From Prevotella sp. (GTDB lineage Bacteria > Bacteroidota > Bacteroidia > Bacteroidales > Bacteroidaceae): a stretch of 64,000 bases of DNA. Every line of letters starts with the position of its first letter. The first letter of the stretch is position 1. Positions 44,746 to 53,173 of the stretch are shown in pieces. The translations under genes were made by a program, and so were the position numbers. The DNA is taken from NCBI GenBank assembly GCA_017619755.1, contig JAFZRU010000052.1, positions 56,475-120,474 of the forward strand. Reading direction: 5' to 3'. Under the pieces are notes generated by a model. It was not told where the DNA came from. It saw nothing but the letters and a program-made list of their open reading frames with translations, and did not search any database.

Positions 44746-45185
44746 TAATCCTTCGAATAATCATACTAACCTTTTTGAGGGTAAGAATGGCGTGGGAAAA
44801 TCGTCTTCTGATTATGCTAATTATTTTTAAATAACATTAAATCAAGGATTTTCAGCGATTTCATTTACTCTTAGTCCGCCATTTTCCCGCCCTATGTGAA
44901 AAGTGAAGTGGAATCAAACGGAATAAAAGATTACAACATTTACTCCGTTTTACTCTGAGGGAAAAGGGGTAAAATGTCAATTACCTGGTTTTATCATCCT
45001 TCACACGGGAATCGAAGAAAGAATAGTAGGCGAGAAAGAATTATCCCACAAAAGAACAACTATTTTTTTTATATTTAGTATCTTTGCATGTTTAAATATG
45101 TGATTACTCCCAGATAGTAAATGATAGAAATGATGAATCGCTAAAACTTCAAAGATAGTAATAAGAATTAGCAAAAAGTAACGAG
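44746..45185. other. Intergenic region, 440 bases
   Basis: No gene is supported. A hairpin ACGGAATAAA / TTTACTCCGT occupies 44918-44948 (one G-T pair) and could end the xpt transcript. The right part holds a -7 box (TATCTTTG) for the next gene. Confidence 0.55.
45079..45086 (+). promoter_or_regulatory. -7 box TATCTTTG
   Basis: Matches TAnnTTTG; 100 bases ahead of the small membrane-protein gene. No -33 element stands out. Confidence 0.4.
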
Positions 45186-45566
45186 ATGACAAAACATGAA
45201 AAAAGCATACGATACATAGGGACTTATTTCCTAGTATTGGGATTTATTTGTTCCTTTTTAGCACCACTGTATTTTTCATACATTGGTTTGTTGTGCCCAA
45301 TTTGTATAGTTCTGCTGTCTTCACCAAGATTGTTGGCAAATAATTGCAACAAATGGTCGAACGGGCTTCTCATGGCTTGTGCTATATTGACGTCATTAAC
45401 ACTTTTATTTTTTGATGGACTGTTTACCCTTTTACTACGTGCTTTTGATCAGATCGACCTTTCTAGTGTTATCATCATTGCTATTATCACAGCTATTGTT
45501 CTACTAAATTTTTACCTATGTTACCATCTTTTTTATTTGCTTTTCAAGACAAAACAATCAGAATAA
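45186..45566 (+). CDS. Small multi-pass membrane protein, unknown
   Basis: A 126-residue protein dominated by hydrophobic helices: YFLVLGFICSFLAPLYFSYI, GLLCPICIVLL, LLMACAILTSLTLLFF and VIIIAIITAIVLLNFYLCYH, giving about four membrane spans with short loops. I recognise no family. It is monocistronic, with its own -7 box and A+T-rich surroundings, and lies next to a decayed gene, so it may be part of a recently acquired segment. Confidence 0.6.
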   Translation: MTKHEKSIRYIGTYFLVLGFICSFLAPLYFSYIGLLCPICIVLLSSPRLLANNCNKWSNGLLMACAILTSLTLLFFDGLFTLLLRAFDQIDLSSVIIIAIITAIVLLNFYLCYHLFYLLFKTKQSE

Positions 45567-45957
45567 TCATATGGTAAATACTGTAAATTGAGTAAAACCT
45601 TAAATTATTGAGGGTCGGAGTTGATTCATATCTAGCCTTTTTGGATAACTGTCGGACAAATGGCGGAGCAATAGGGCAAGAGAAAAGGCGGAGACTCTGA
45701 GTTTATCGGAGTTTCCACCTATTATGGCATAATCGGGTTCGTATTATGATAGCTGGTTTATGAGAGATAATCAGAACTATGAAATATCTAACAAATGTCA
45801 AAACAAAAGTCTCTTTTTGTAAACATAAGTTACTATATATCAAGTTGCTATTTTTATCTATCGCTTAATTTATACTAAATCCTACATAAAATAATGGTCA
45901 AATAGAATAGAAAAATGTTATTTATCGAATAATATAAACTATCTCGCAAAAAAATAA
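45567..45957. other. Intergenic region, A+T-rich
   Basis: No gene seen. A hairpin-like sequence, GGCGGAGACTC near 45687 and GAGTTTCCACC near 45709, is the only clear structure. A promoter-like box of the following pseudogene adjoins its right edge. Confidence 0.45.
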
Positions 45958-45965
45958 TACCTTTG
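45958..45965 (+). promoter_or_regulatory. -7 box TACCTTTG of a decayed gene
   Basis: Perfect TAnnTTTG, 20 bases before ATG 45985, which starts only a 16-codon frame. Confidence 0.45.
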
Positions 45966-45984
45966 TATCTCATATTACGAGTTT

Positions 45985-46417
45985 ATGACAAAAAACCAAT
46001 TCATAGAGCTGACTCAATCACGTATATGGATGTAGCAGAAAATGTCCGAGACAAGGCAAAAATGTCCGAGACAGACCTTCAAAATGACCCAGACAGAGAG
46101 AAAATGACCCAGACAGGCCATCAAAAAGACCTAGACAAAGCAAAAATGTCCCAGACAAAGATGGACTTGAAGATGACTTCTCCATTGTAATAAAAGAGTC
46201 AACCAAAGTTAAGGAAAAGAAAAACAGACGTAGACAAGGTATCATCGGCTTGATAGCAACCAATCCCAATATTACCATAGAGATGCTCTCTGAGAAGTTG
46301 AGTGTAAGTGAAAAAACTATAAAACGTGACCTCGCAGAATTACAAACCCAAGGAGTCATCAGCAGAGTAGGTGGAGACTTTGGTGGCCATTGGGTTATTT
46401 GCAGAAAACGACATTGA
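45985..46417 (+). pseudogene. Decayed gene ending in a DeoR-like winged-helix domain
   Basis: The promoter and start remain, but the frame stops after 16 codons (MTKNQFIELTQSRIWM). A repeated stretch follows (46030-46160) with AATGTCCGAGACA and AATGACCCAGACA units. Then, in another frame (46172-46417), comes a good winged-helix segment: RRRQGIIGLIATNPNITIEM, LSEKLSVSEKTIKRDLAELQ, GVISRVGGDFGGHWVI. In Bacteroidota this order, a repeat then a DeoR-like helix-turn-helix, is the C-terminus of AlbA_2-type DNA-binding or RecG-like regulators. The middle of the gene is lost, so I call it a deletion remnant. Confidence 0.55.
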
Positions 46418-46530
46418 TTAACGCCGAGGGTCTCGTTATACTTGGTGACTGCCTTGACATCTGCCGTCAGTTCCTTGATTGCGGCTTTCAGGTCATCCGA
46501 GGTGGTGCCGCTCAGCGTCTCCACCTCCAT
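46418..46530 (-). pseudogene. Gene fragment on the minus strand
   Basis: An ATG at 46530 opens MEVETLSGTTSDDLKAAIKE and continues LTADVKAVTKYNETLGV before merging into the antisense of the adjacent winged-helix remnant. The helical text is protein-like, but no family is recognised. It abuts the other remnant with no gap, suggesting a deletion junction at about 46417. Confidence 0.35.
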
Positions 46531-46583
46531 ATCTTCTACACATCATTTTCAGACGCTTCACCAAACGAAAAATCCTTGAATTC

Positions 46584-46614
46584 ATTGCCGTTTCTGGATT
46601 TTTTCGTATTTTTG
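46584..46614 (+). promoter_or_regulatory. Promoter of the second AAA/PD-(D/E)XK gene
   Basis: ATTG at 46584-46587 and TATTTTTG at 46607-46614 with 19 bases between. Confidence 0.65.
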
Positions 46615-46678
46615 CGGCAAGAAAGGAAGACCTGCTCCATATCGGGTGAAAAAATGGTTTAAGAGACAGTTCATTTGT

Positions 46679-48223
46679 ATGCGAAAAGAGTTCAATGTCA
46701 CAGGAAGCTGCAACCCACAGTGGCACTATATGGTGGACACCGCCCAGCGGTTTGAAGCCGTAGAAACTTTGATTGCCAGGGGAAAGTATTTCACCATCAA
46801 TCGTGCACGGCAGTATGGGAAGACCACCATGCTGCGGATGATATACCGTAAATTGTCAGACAAATACCTGATGATTGACACCAGTTTTGAAGGTGTGGGC
46901 GATAGTGTCTTTGAAAACGAAGCCTCTTTTGTACAGTTGATGGTCACCCTGATGAAAGAATCGTTGCAATATGCCAACGAGCCTTGTTCTTCCATTTTGG
47001 ATGATGGCAAGCCAGCAACGATGAAGGATTTGTCAAAAATCATCATCAATTTCTGCCAGGCCTCGCCCAAACCTGTTTTGTTAATGATAGACGAGGTGGA
47101 CAGGAGCAGCGACAACCAATTGTTTCTGAACTTTATCGGGATGTTGCGGGAACTTTATCTGATGCGCGACAAACAGGGTATGGATTTCACTTTCCACAGC
47201 GTCATTCTCGCCGGCGTGTATGACATCAAGAACCTCAAATTAAAACTCCGTCCCGATGAGGAAAGGAAATACAATTCGCCTTGGAACATTGCAGCCGACT
47301 TCAACGTGGACATGACCTTCCATCCAGAGGAGATTGCTCAGATGCTTGGTGACTATGAGAATGACACCCACACAGGCATGGATGTCAAGGCCGTCAGTGA
47401 GGAGATATACAAATATACTTCCGGCTATCCATTCTTGGTGAGTTACATCTGCAAGAAGATTGACGAGGAACTCGGGCGGGAATGGAACTTAGAGGGCATC
47501 GTGAAGGCTGTCAAGGTGATTGTACAAGGTGGCAGCACATTGATGGATGACCTCTCCAAGAACCTTGAGAACAACCCTGAATTTCGGGATTTCATGTATT
47601 CCGTCTCGGTCAACAGCTTGTCTTATTCCTTCTCCTTGCTCAATCCTATGGTGAATATGGGCAATATGTTTTCCTATATTCGTAACAAAGATGGGCGAGT
47701 CGTTATCCATAACTTGATTTTTGAGGAAGCACTCTTCCTTTATTTCACTTTGGATTACACGATGAAGAACTATGCAAAGCTCTCGCCCTTTCAATTGAAT
47801 TATGTTCGGAACGGGCAGTTGAACATGGAGTTTGTCATCACTCGTTTTGCCGACCTGATGCATCAGGAATATCGGGAAAGCGACGAAGATTTTTTGGAGC
47901 GACAAGGAAGATTGGTCTTTCTGTCGTTTCTCAAGCCCATCATCAACGGTACCGGTTTTTACTATGTGGAGCCGCAGACCCGCGACAACCGCCGCATGGA
48001 CTTGGTGGTCACATACGGCAAACAGGAGTTTGTCGTGGAATTGAAAATATGGCATGGGAACAAGTATGAGGAGCGTGGGCGTGACCAACTCTCCGATTAC
48101 CTCGCCACACGCGGTATGGAGGAGGGCTACCTTGTCACCTTTGACTTTTCCAAAAACAAACAGGAGGCCGAGCCACGGTGGATGGAGTGGAACGGGAAGC
48201 GGATTTTTGAGGTGGTCATTTAG
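46679..48223 (+). CDS. AAA-ATPase-like / PD-(D/E)XK protein (second family member)
   Basis: A 514-residue protein of the same broad class as the gene at 31 kb but of a different subgroup. It opens MRKEFNVTGSCNPQWHYMVD. Walker A is ARQYGKTTMLRM, Walker B is VLLMIDEVDRSSDN, and the nuclease-like core is NRRMDLVVTYGKQEFVVELK. The start at 46679 is a normal ATG; a GTG at 46646 is possible but weaker. Function unknown. It stands alone with its own promoter, beside gene debris. Confidence 0.88.
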   Translation: MRKEFNVTGSCNPQWHYMVDTAQRFEAVETLIARGKYFTINRARQYGKTTMLRMIYRKLSDKYLMIDTSFEGVGDSVFENEASFVQLMVTLMKESLQYANEPCSSILDDGKPATMKDLSKIIINFCQASPKPVLLMIDEVDRSSDNQLFLNFIGMLRELYLMRDKQGMDFTFHSVILAGVYDIKNLKLKLRPDEERKYNSPWNIAADFNVDMTFHPEEIAQMLGDYENDTHTGMDVKAVSEEIYKYTSGYPFLVSYICKKIDEELGREWNLEGIVKAVKVIVQGGSTLMDDLSKNLENNPEFRDFMYSVSVNSLSYSFSLLNPMVNMGNMFSYIRNKDGRVVIHNLIFEEALFLYFTLDYTMKNYAKLSPFQLNYVRNGQLNMEFVITRFADLMHQEYRESDEDFLERQGRLVFLSFLKPIINGTGFYYVEPQTRDNRRMDLVVTYGKQEFVVELKIWHGNKYEERGRDQLSDYLATRGMEEGYLVTFDFSKNKQEAEPRWMEWNGKRIFEVVI

Positions 48224-48248
48224 TGATGTGACATGGGGAGGAGGGTCG

Positions 48249-48273
48249 CTGTCATACAGCGACAAACGGAACT
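48249..48273 (+). repeat. Left copy of an inverted 25-base repeat
   Basis: Starts CTGTCATACAGCGACAAACG. The reverse complement of 49784-49808 matches it at 23 of 25 positions. It also contains half of a local hairpin GTCGCTG / CAGCGAC (48245-48263). Confidence 0.8.
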
Positions 48274-48300
48274 GACGATAAATTATAATCTTAGAATAAT

Positions 48301-49746
48301 ATGAGAAAAATAGTCCTTTTTAGCCTGATGCTGGTCGCAATGACCATGCAGGCGCAGACGGCGAGAGAATTCAAAATCGACCTCACCGACAACGGTGATT
48401 CACACATGGTGGCCTTCCTGCCCGAAAAACCTTCGGGAAAAGCCATCGTCGGCATTCCTGGTGGAGGTTACTCCGTGTTGTCCAACTCCCATGAGGGGTT
48501 GCAATGGCACAACTGGCTCAACCAACAAGGCATCGCCTATTTCGTGGTGAACTACAGGTTGCCCAACGGTGACCGCACACGCCCCATCGGCGACGTGGAG
48601 AAAACCATGCGCATCGTGAGGGACTCGGCGCAGGTATGGGGCATCAACCCGCATGATGTGGGCATTATGGGGTTCTCCGCCGGAGGGCACTTGGCATCGG
48701 TCATCTCCACACTCTCACCCTTCGAGTTGCGGCCCGACTTCACCATCCTCTTCTATCCCGTCATTTCCATGGACGAGAAAGTGTCACATGTGTATTCCTG
48801 TCGCAACTTCCTTGGCGAGGACCAGAAAAATCCCGAGATGGTGAAGAAATATTCCACGCAGAATGCTGTCAAGAGGCATCTCACACCGCCCGCCATCATC
48901 CTCATGTCCAACGACGACAGGTTGGTGCCGCCCGTCACCAACGGCGTGGCATACTACTCCGCCATGCGCAATGCTGGTAACGAATGCTCCATGTTCATCT
49001 ATCCCACTGGCGACCACGGGTGGGGCGTCGGGCCATGGTTCAAATACCACGACCAGATGCTCGACGACCTCGGAAAATGGCTCAATAACCGAAAGACGCC
49101 GAAGCCGGATGCCATCAAAGTGGCTTGTATCGGAAACAGCATCACCGACGGTCATGGCATCGACATGGCCACGCAGCATGGCTATCCTTCGCTCTTGCAA
49201 AGAAAATTAGGTGAAGGCTATTGGGTGAAAAACTTCGGCGTGAGTGGAAGGACCATGCTCAACAATGGAGACCATCCCTATATGGACGAGATGGCATGGG
49301 CCGACGCACAAGCCTTCCAACCCGATGTCGTCGTCATCAAACTCGGCACCAACGACTCCAAACCTCAGAACTGGCAGCACGGCGACGAATTCAAGCAGGA
49401 CTTGGTGACGATGCTCAAAAAGCTGTGTCCCAACCTCCAGGCATCTCCCAAAAACAAGAAAAAGGGGAAGAAGGCAAAACAAGTGGCTCCCGTCACACCT
49501 CAAATCTTCCTTTGCACGCCCATTCCGGCATTCAAGTCGTCTTGGGACATCAATGACTCCGTCATCGCCAACCAGATCATCCCCATCCAGCGGGAGGTGG
49601 CTGAGGAATACGGCTTGAAAGTCATCGACCTCCATACCCTCTTTGCCGACGACAGCGACAAGGTGCAGCCCGATGGCATCCATCCCAACGACAAGGGGGT
49701 GGCCAAGATGGCTGAAATCATCGCCAACGAGATACAAGGGAAGTGA
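48301..49746 (+). CDS. Two-domain esterase: alpha/beta hydrolase plus SGNH hydrolase
   Basis: A 481-residue exported protein (signal peptide MRKIVLFSLMLVAMTMQAQ) with two hydrolase domains. The first (about 20-265) is an alpha/beta hydrolase of the acetyl-xylan-esterase-like type: GIPGGGYSVLSNSHEG oxyanion region, nucleophile S126 in MGFSAGGHL, and PTGDHGWGVGPW near the His. The second (about 272-480) is SGNH/GDSL-type: GNSITDGHG with Ser280, GVSGRTML, KLGTNDSKP and the catalytic DGIHPND (Asp458 to His461). Two esterases in one chain suggest deacylation of heavily substituted glycan such as acetylated xylan. A lysine-rich insert (NKKKGKKAKQ) lies within the second domain. Confidence 0.9.
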   Translation: MRKIVLFSLMLVAMTMQAQTAREFKIDLTDNGDSHMVAFLPEKPSGKAIVGIPGGGYSVLSNSHEGLQWHNWLNQQGIAYFVVNYRLPNGDRTRPIGDVEKTMRIVRDSAQVWGINPHDVGIMGFSAGGHLASVISTLSPFELRPDFTILFYPVISMDEKVSHVYSCRNFLGEDQKNPEMVKKYSTQNAVKRHLTPPAIILMSNDDRLVPPVTNGVAYYSAMRNAGNECSMFIYPTGDHGWGVGPWFKYHDQMLDDLGKWLNNRKTPKPDAIKVACIGNSITDGHGIDMATQHGYPSLLQRKLGEGYWVKNFGVSGRTMLNNGDHPYMDEMAWADAQAFQPDVVVIKLGTNDSKPQNWQHGDEFKQDLVTMLKKLCPNLQASPKNKKKGKKAKQVAPVTPQIFLCTPIPAFKSSWDINDSVIANQIIPIQREVAEEYGLKVIDLHTLFADDSDKVQPDGIHPNDKGVAKMAEIIANEIQGK

Positions 49747-49783
49747 CGCTTCTTCCAGCACCTCTTCACTCCGCCAAAAATGT

Positions 49784-49808
49784 AGTTCCGTTTGTCGTTG
49801 AATGACAG
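49784..49808 (-). repeat. Right copy of the inverted 25-base repeat
   Basis: Reverse complement begins CTGTCATTCAACGACAAACG. It sits 37 bases after the esterase stop, so the pair frames that gene. Confidence 0.8.
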
Positions 49809-49810
49809 TG

Positions 49811-49853
49811 ACCGCCCCCATCGTGAGATACCCCTCTCGCAATTGGGGGCGGT
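49811..49853 (+). terminator. Hairpin terminator after the esterase gene
   Basis: Perfect 10-base stem ACCGCCCCCA / TGGGGGCGGT with a 23-base loop, followed by TTTCACTT. Confidence 0.65.
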
Positions 49854-49858
49854 TTCAC

Positions 49859-49874
49859 TTGTCGCTGTGTGACA
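49859..49874 (-). repeat. Third partial copy of the repeat
   Basis: Reverse complement TGTCACACAGCGACAA matches the left copy at 15 of 16 positions. Confidence 0.7.
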
Positions 49875-49925
49875 TCGCCCCTGACTTGTGATTCGCTGAA
49901 AAGAATAGCCCGTTTGCAGATTCTT

Positions 49926-49957
49926 TTTGCGGCAAAGACCTTTTTTGCTTATTTTTG
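49926..49957 (+). promoter_or_regulatory. Promoter of the beta-helix binding-protein gene
   Basis: TTTG at 49926-49929 and TATTTTTG at 49950-49957, with 20 bases between, 65 bases before the start. Confidence 0.7.
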
Positions 49958-50022
49958 CACCAAAATGCGTGTGAAAATGCCCTTATGGCAAGAAAAACGC
50001 GACAAAACCAATAAAAGATATA

Positions 50023-52956
50023 ATGAGAAGGTTGCAATTGTTTTTAATAGCACTCGTCATGTCACTTGGCATGGCGGCACAGACCCTCAACGTGGTGCAG
50101 GGAGACGTCACTTACGCCTTTCCCGCAGCACAATGCGGCGACATGCAATACACAGCAGGAGCCACCTGCACCATCAACGGAAAAGTGTTCACCATCGCCG
50201 ACCTCAACCAAATGTTCATCGATGAAAGCAAGGTGACAGACAACACCGTGGAGGTGAACTACGAGGATGGAACCGCCAAGGTGAGGGTTGCTGGCAACAT
50301 CGCACGATACATCACCCCGGTTGTCTCCGGTGCCCATGTGCGCATTGAGCAAAGCAGCGAGGTGGATGACGCCGTCGGCGAGATTACCTACACCCTCACG
50401 GGCAACTCCATCGATGGAGAGTTCTACATGACCGGCTCCTACAAGGCCACCGTGGAACTCAGCGGCCTCACACTCACCAACACCACGCCCGTGTGGTCTG
50501 GGGCAGCCATCTGCATCATGGACGGCAAGCGTGTGGCTCTCAGTGTGAAGAAAGACACCGAGAACACCCTCACCGACGCCGCTTCCGGCGACCAGAAAGC
50601 CGCCCTCTACTGCAAGGGACATTTGGAGTTCAAGGGGAAAGGTACGCTCAATGTCTATGGCACACTCACACATGCCATCAAGAGTGCGGAATACATGCAG
50701 ATGAAAAACTGCACCGTCAATGTGAGGCAGGCCGTCAAGGACGGCATCTCGTGCGATGAATACTTCCTCATGGAGAGCGGTACGCTCACCATCGGCGGGG
50801 TGGGTGACGACGCCATTCAGTGTGACATCGACGGAACGGCCAGCACCGGCGTACTCTCCGGGCACGACGGCGAGGACTCAGGGAACGTGTATGTGGAGGG
50901 TGGTACGCTGACACTCACCGTCACTGCCGACGGTGCCAAGGGCGTGAAAGCCGGCGGCGACGTGAAGGTCTCCGGCGGCACCATCACCATCACGCAGAGC
51001 GGTGGCCTCGTCACCACCGACGACGACATCGACTATCCCACGAGCATCAAGGCCGATGGTAACATCGACATCACCGGCGGTGCCATCACCATCACCAACA
51101 CCGCCGACGGCGGAAAGGGCATGAGTGCCGACGGTACTCTCACCATCGACGAAAGCAGTGCCACCACCACCATCGACATCAAAGCCAACGGCAAGGGCGG
51201 CGTGGCGGAAGTTACCATTCCTGGCTCCACCGACTCCGCTACTTCCTACAAGGTGTTTGTCAGCATCCCCACCTCCGGCGGCGGAGGTCCCGGTGGTCCT
51301 GGAGGGGGCGGCAGGGCTTGGACCAACGTCTATCTCTACAAGAGCGACGGCACGCTCGTGCAACAGCTTACCAACACCGTCAACAAGTCGAATGGTTATT
51401 CCACCACCACCTTCTACTACTACGACTTCGGGGCGGCGGACAGCGATACCTACTATTTCAAGAGCGACAACTACACCAGCCGCAACACCACCTACACCAT
51501 CAAATCGACCACCTTCAGCGGCCCCACCACTGGCGAGGATGTCTATTACAGCATCACCAACAGCTACACAACCAGCGGGACCACACGTACCTATACCCTT
51601 TCCAATGTCACCAACACCTACGGAGGGACCTCCGACGTGTCTGAAGACGAGGGAACTTCCTACAATGCCATCGGTCTCAAGGCGGACGGAAACCTCACCA
51701 TCGGTGCCGGCACCATCACCATAACCAATAACGGCGCCATGAGCAAGAGCATCAAGTCAAAGGCCGCCGTCACCATCAACGGAGGCAGCATCACCCTCAC
51801 GCCAAGCGGGGCCATGCAAGTCATCAACAGCGACGCTTCCTATAGCATGGGTGTCAAGGCCGTGGACTTCGTACAAAACGATGGAACGCTCATCATCAAC
51901 GCCTCCGGCGCTGCAGGAAGGGGTGTCTCCGCCACCACCATCACCACCAATGGCGGCACGCTCACCATCACCAACAGTGGCAGCGGGCAGAGCGGCTCTA
52001 CCGATGACTACACGGCAAAGGGCCTGAAAGCCGACACCAGCATCAAACTCAACGCCGGCACCATCAGCATCACCATGACCGGCAATGGAGGAAAGGGCAT
52101 CAAGAGCAAAGGCACCTACACCCAGGGTACGGCAGACGGAAACGGCCCCACGCTTACTGTCAGCACCACCGGCAGCCGCTTCGGCAACTCTTCTTCTGGA
52201 GGAGGCGGATGGGGCGGCATGCAGCAGAACAGCGGCAGCTCAGCCAAGGGCATCAAGGTGCAAGGCGTCATCTACCTTTATGGAGGCACCAGCGAGGTCT
52301 CCACGAAGACCGACGGTGCAGAGGGCATGGAGTCGAAGACCGCCATCTACATCGAAGGTGGAAAACACTACTACGCCTGTTACGACGATTGCCTCAACAG
52401 CAGCGGGGCCATCTATTTCAACGGTGGCGTAACGGTGTGCTACTCCAACGGCAACGACGCCGTGGACTCCAACTATGGACGTACGGGAGCCATCACCATC
52501 GGCAGCGGAGCGGTCTTCGCCTTCACCACGAGGGGAGCACCAGAGGAGGGGCTCGATTGCGATAACAACTCCTACATTCAAATCACCGGGACGGGAATTG
52601 CCATCAGTGCCGGAGCCAACCAAGGCGGAGGCGGCGGATGGGGAGGTTCTTCATCGAGCACCATCTCCAATGCCAAGCAGGGTTACTATCTCTCCACTTC
52701 CTCCCTCAGCTACTCGGCTGGAAGGTACTACTCCCTGCTCGATGCCAGCGGAAACAATCTCGTCAGTTACAGTTTCCCGACATCATGCAATAGTTCCCTC
52801 TCGCTCTTCACCGCCACCGGAATGGTGAAAAACAGCAAGTACTACATCAAGTACAACACAACTGAGCCTACCGACGCCACTACTGCCTGGCACGGCCTGT
52901 ACATAGGAAGTTCGCACGCCGGAAGCAGCGATTTTACCAACTTTACCGCACAGTGA
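50023..52956 (+). CDS. Exported Cthe_2159-like carbohydrate-binding protein
   Basis: A 977-residue protein with signal peptide MRRLQLFLIALVMSLGMAAQ. The body is built of short beta-helix-like coils rich in G, T and S, such as GVKAGGDVKVSGGTITI, GLKADGNLTIGAGTITITN and MESKTAIYIEGGKHYYACYD. This fits the Cthe_2159 (formerly DUF4353) family, whose founding member binds cellulose and pectin. Three glycine-rich linkers (GGGGPGGPGGGG near 417, SSGGGGWGGM near 726, GGGGGWGGSSSS near 868) break the coils into segments. No catalytic residues are evident; binding is the likely activity. It lacks the sorting-type tail seen on the 4991 gene. Confidence 0.82.
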   Translation: MRRLQLFLIALVMSLGMAAQTLNVVQGDVTYAFPAAQCGDMQYTAGATCTINGKVFTIADLNQMFIDESKVTDNTVEVNYEDGTAKVRVAGNIARYITPVVSGAHVRIEQSSEVDDAVGEITYTLTGNSIDGEFYMTGSYKATVELSGLTLTNTTPVWSGAAICIMDGKRVALSVKKDTENTLTDAASGDQKAALYCKGHLEFKGKGTLNVYGTLTHAIKSAEYMQMKNCTVNVRQAVKDGISCDEYFLMESGTLTIGGVGDDAIQCDIDGTASTGVLSGHDGEDSGNVYVEGGTLTLTVTADGAKGVKAGGDVKVSGGTITITQSGGLVTTDDDIDYPTSIKADGNIDITGGAITITNTADGGKGMSADGTLTIDESSATTTIDIKANGKGGVAEVTIPGSTDSATSYKVFVSIPTSGGGGPGGPGGGGRAWTNVYLYKSDGTLVQQLTNTVNKSNGYSTTTFYYYDFGAADSDTYYFKSDNYTSRNTTYTIKSTTFSGPTTGEDVYYSITNSYTTSGTTRTYTLSNVTNTYGGTSDVSEDEGTSYNAIGLKADGNLTIGAGTITITNNGAMSKSIKSKAAVTINGGSITLTPSGAMQVINSDASYSMGVKAVDFVQNDGTLIINASGAAGRGVSATTITTNGGTLTITNSGSGQSGSTDDYTAKGLKADTSIKLNAGTISITMTGNGGKGIKSKGTYTQGTADGNGPTLTVSTTGSRFGNSSSGGGGWGGMQQNSGSSAKGIKVQGVIYLYGGTSEVSTKTDGAEGMESKTAIYIEGGKHYYACYDDCLNSSGAIYFNGGVTVCYSNGNDAVDSNYGRTGAITIGSGAVFAFTTRGAPEEGLDCDNNSYIQITGTGIAISAGANQGGGGGWGGSSSSTISNAKQGYYLSTSSLSYSAGRYYSLLDASGNNLVSYSFPTSCNSSLSLFTATGMVKNSKYYIKYNTTEPTDATTAWHGLYIGSSHAGSSDFTNFTAQ

Positions 52957-52987
52957 CCCCAAAAACGACCGACCTGTACGAATGAAA

Positions 52988-53025
52988 ACGGCCTGAAAAT
53001 CGCGATTAAGCAATTCTCAGGCCGT
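52988..53025 (+). terminator. Hairpin between the beta-helix gene and the tubulin/actin operon
   Basis: Perfect 9-base stem ACGGCCTGA / TCAGGCCGT with a 20-base loop, followed by CTTTG. It isolates the downstream operon. Confidence 0.6.
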
Positions 53026-53093
53026 CTTTGCACAAAATCCATCCGTACTGCACGAAAAAAAGTGAAAAATGCGGCTGTTTCATGGATTTTTGC

Positions 53094-53101
53094 TAATTTT
53101 G
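53094..53101 (+). promoter_or_regulatory. -7 box of the tubulin/actin operon
   Basis: TAATTTTG, 72 bases before the first start of the operon; no clean -33 element at the expected distance. Confidence 0.55.
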
Positions 53102-53173
53102 CACCCAATAGCCGTTTTGTGCGACGGTTAGACAAGTGAAACGTGTAAAGTCAGTTAATATAGAAACAATTAT

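Noticed and set aside
45567-45957. Small RNA from the hairpin near 45.7 kb
   Set aside because: No promoter box or T-run accompanies it; kept only as a note in the intergenic entry.
50062-50865. Antisense gene opposite the Cthe_2159-like protein
   Set aside because: Compositional shadow of the repetitive coding strand; no start context, promoter or family match.
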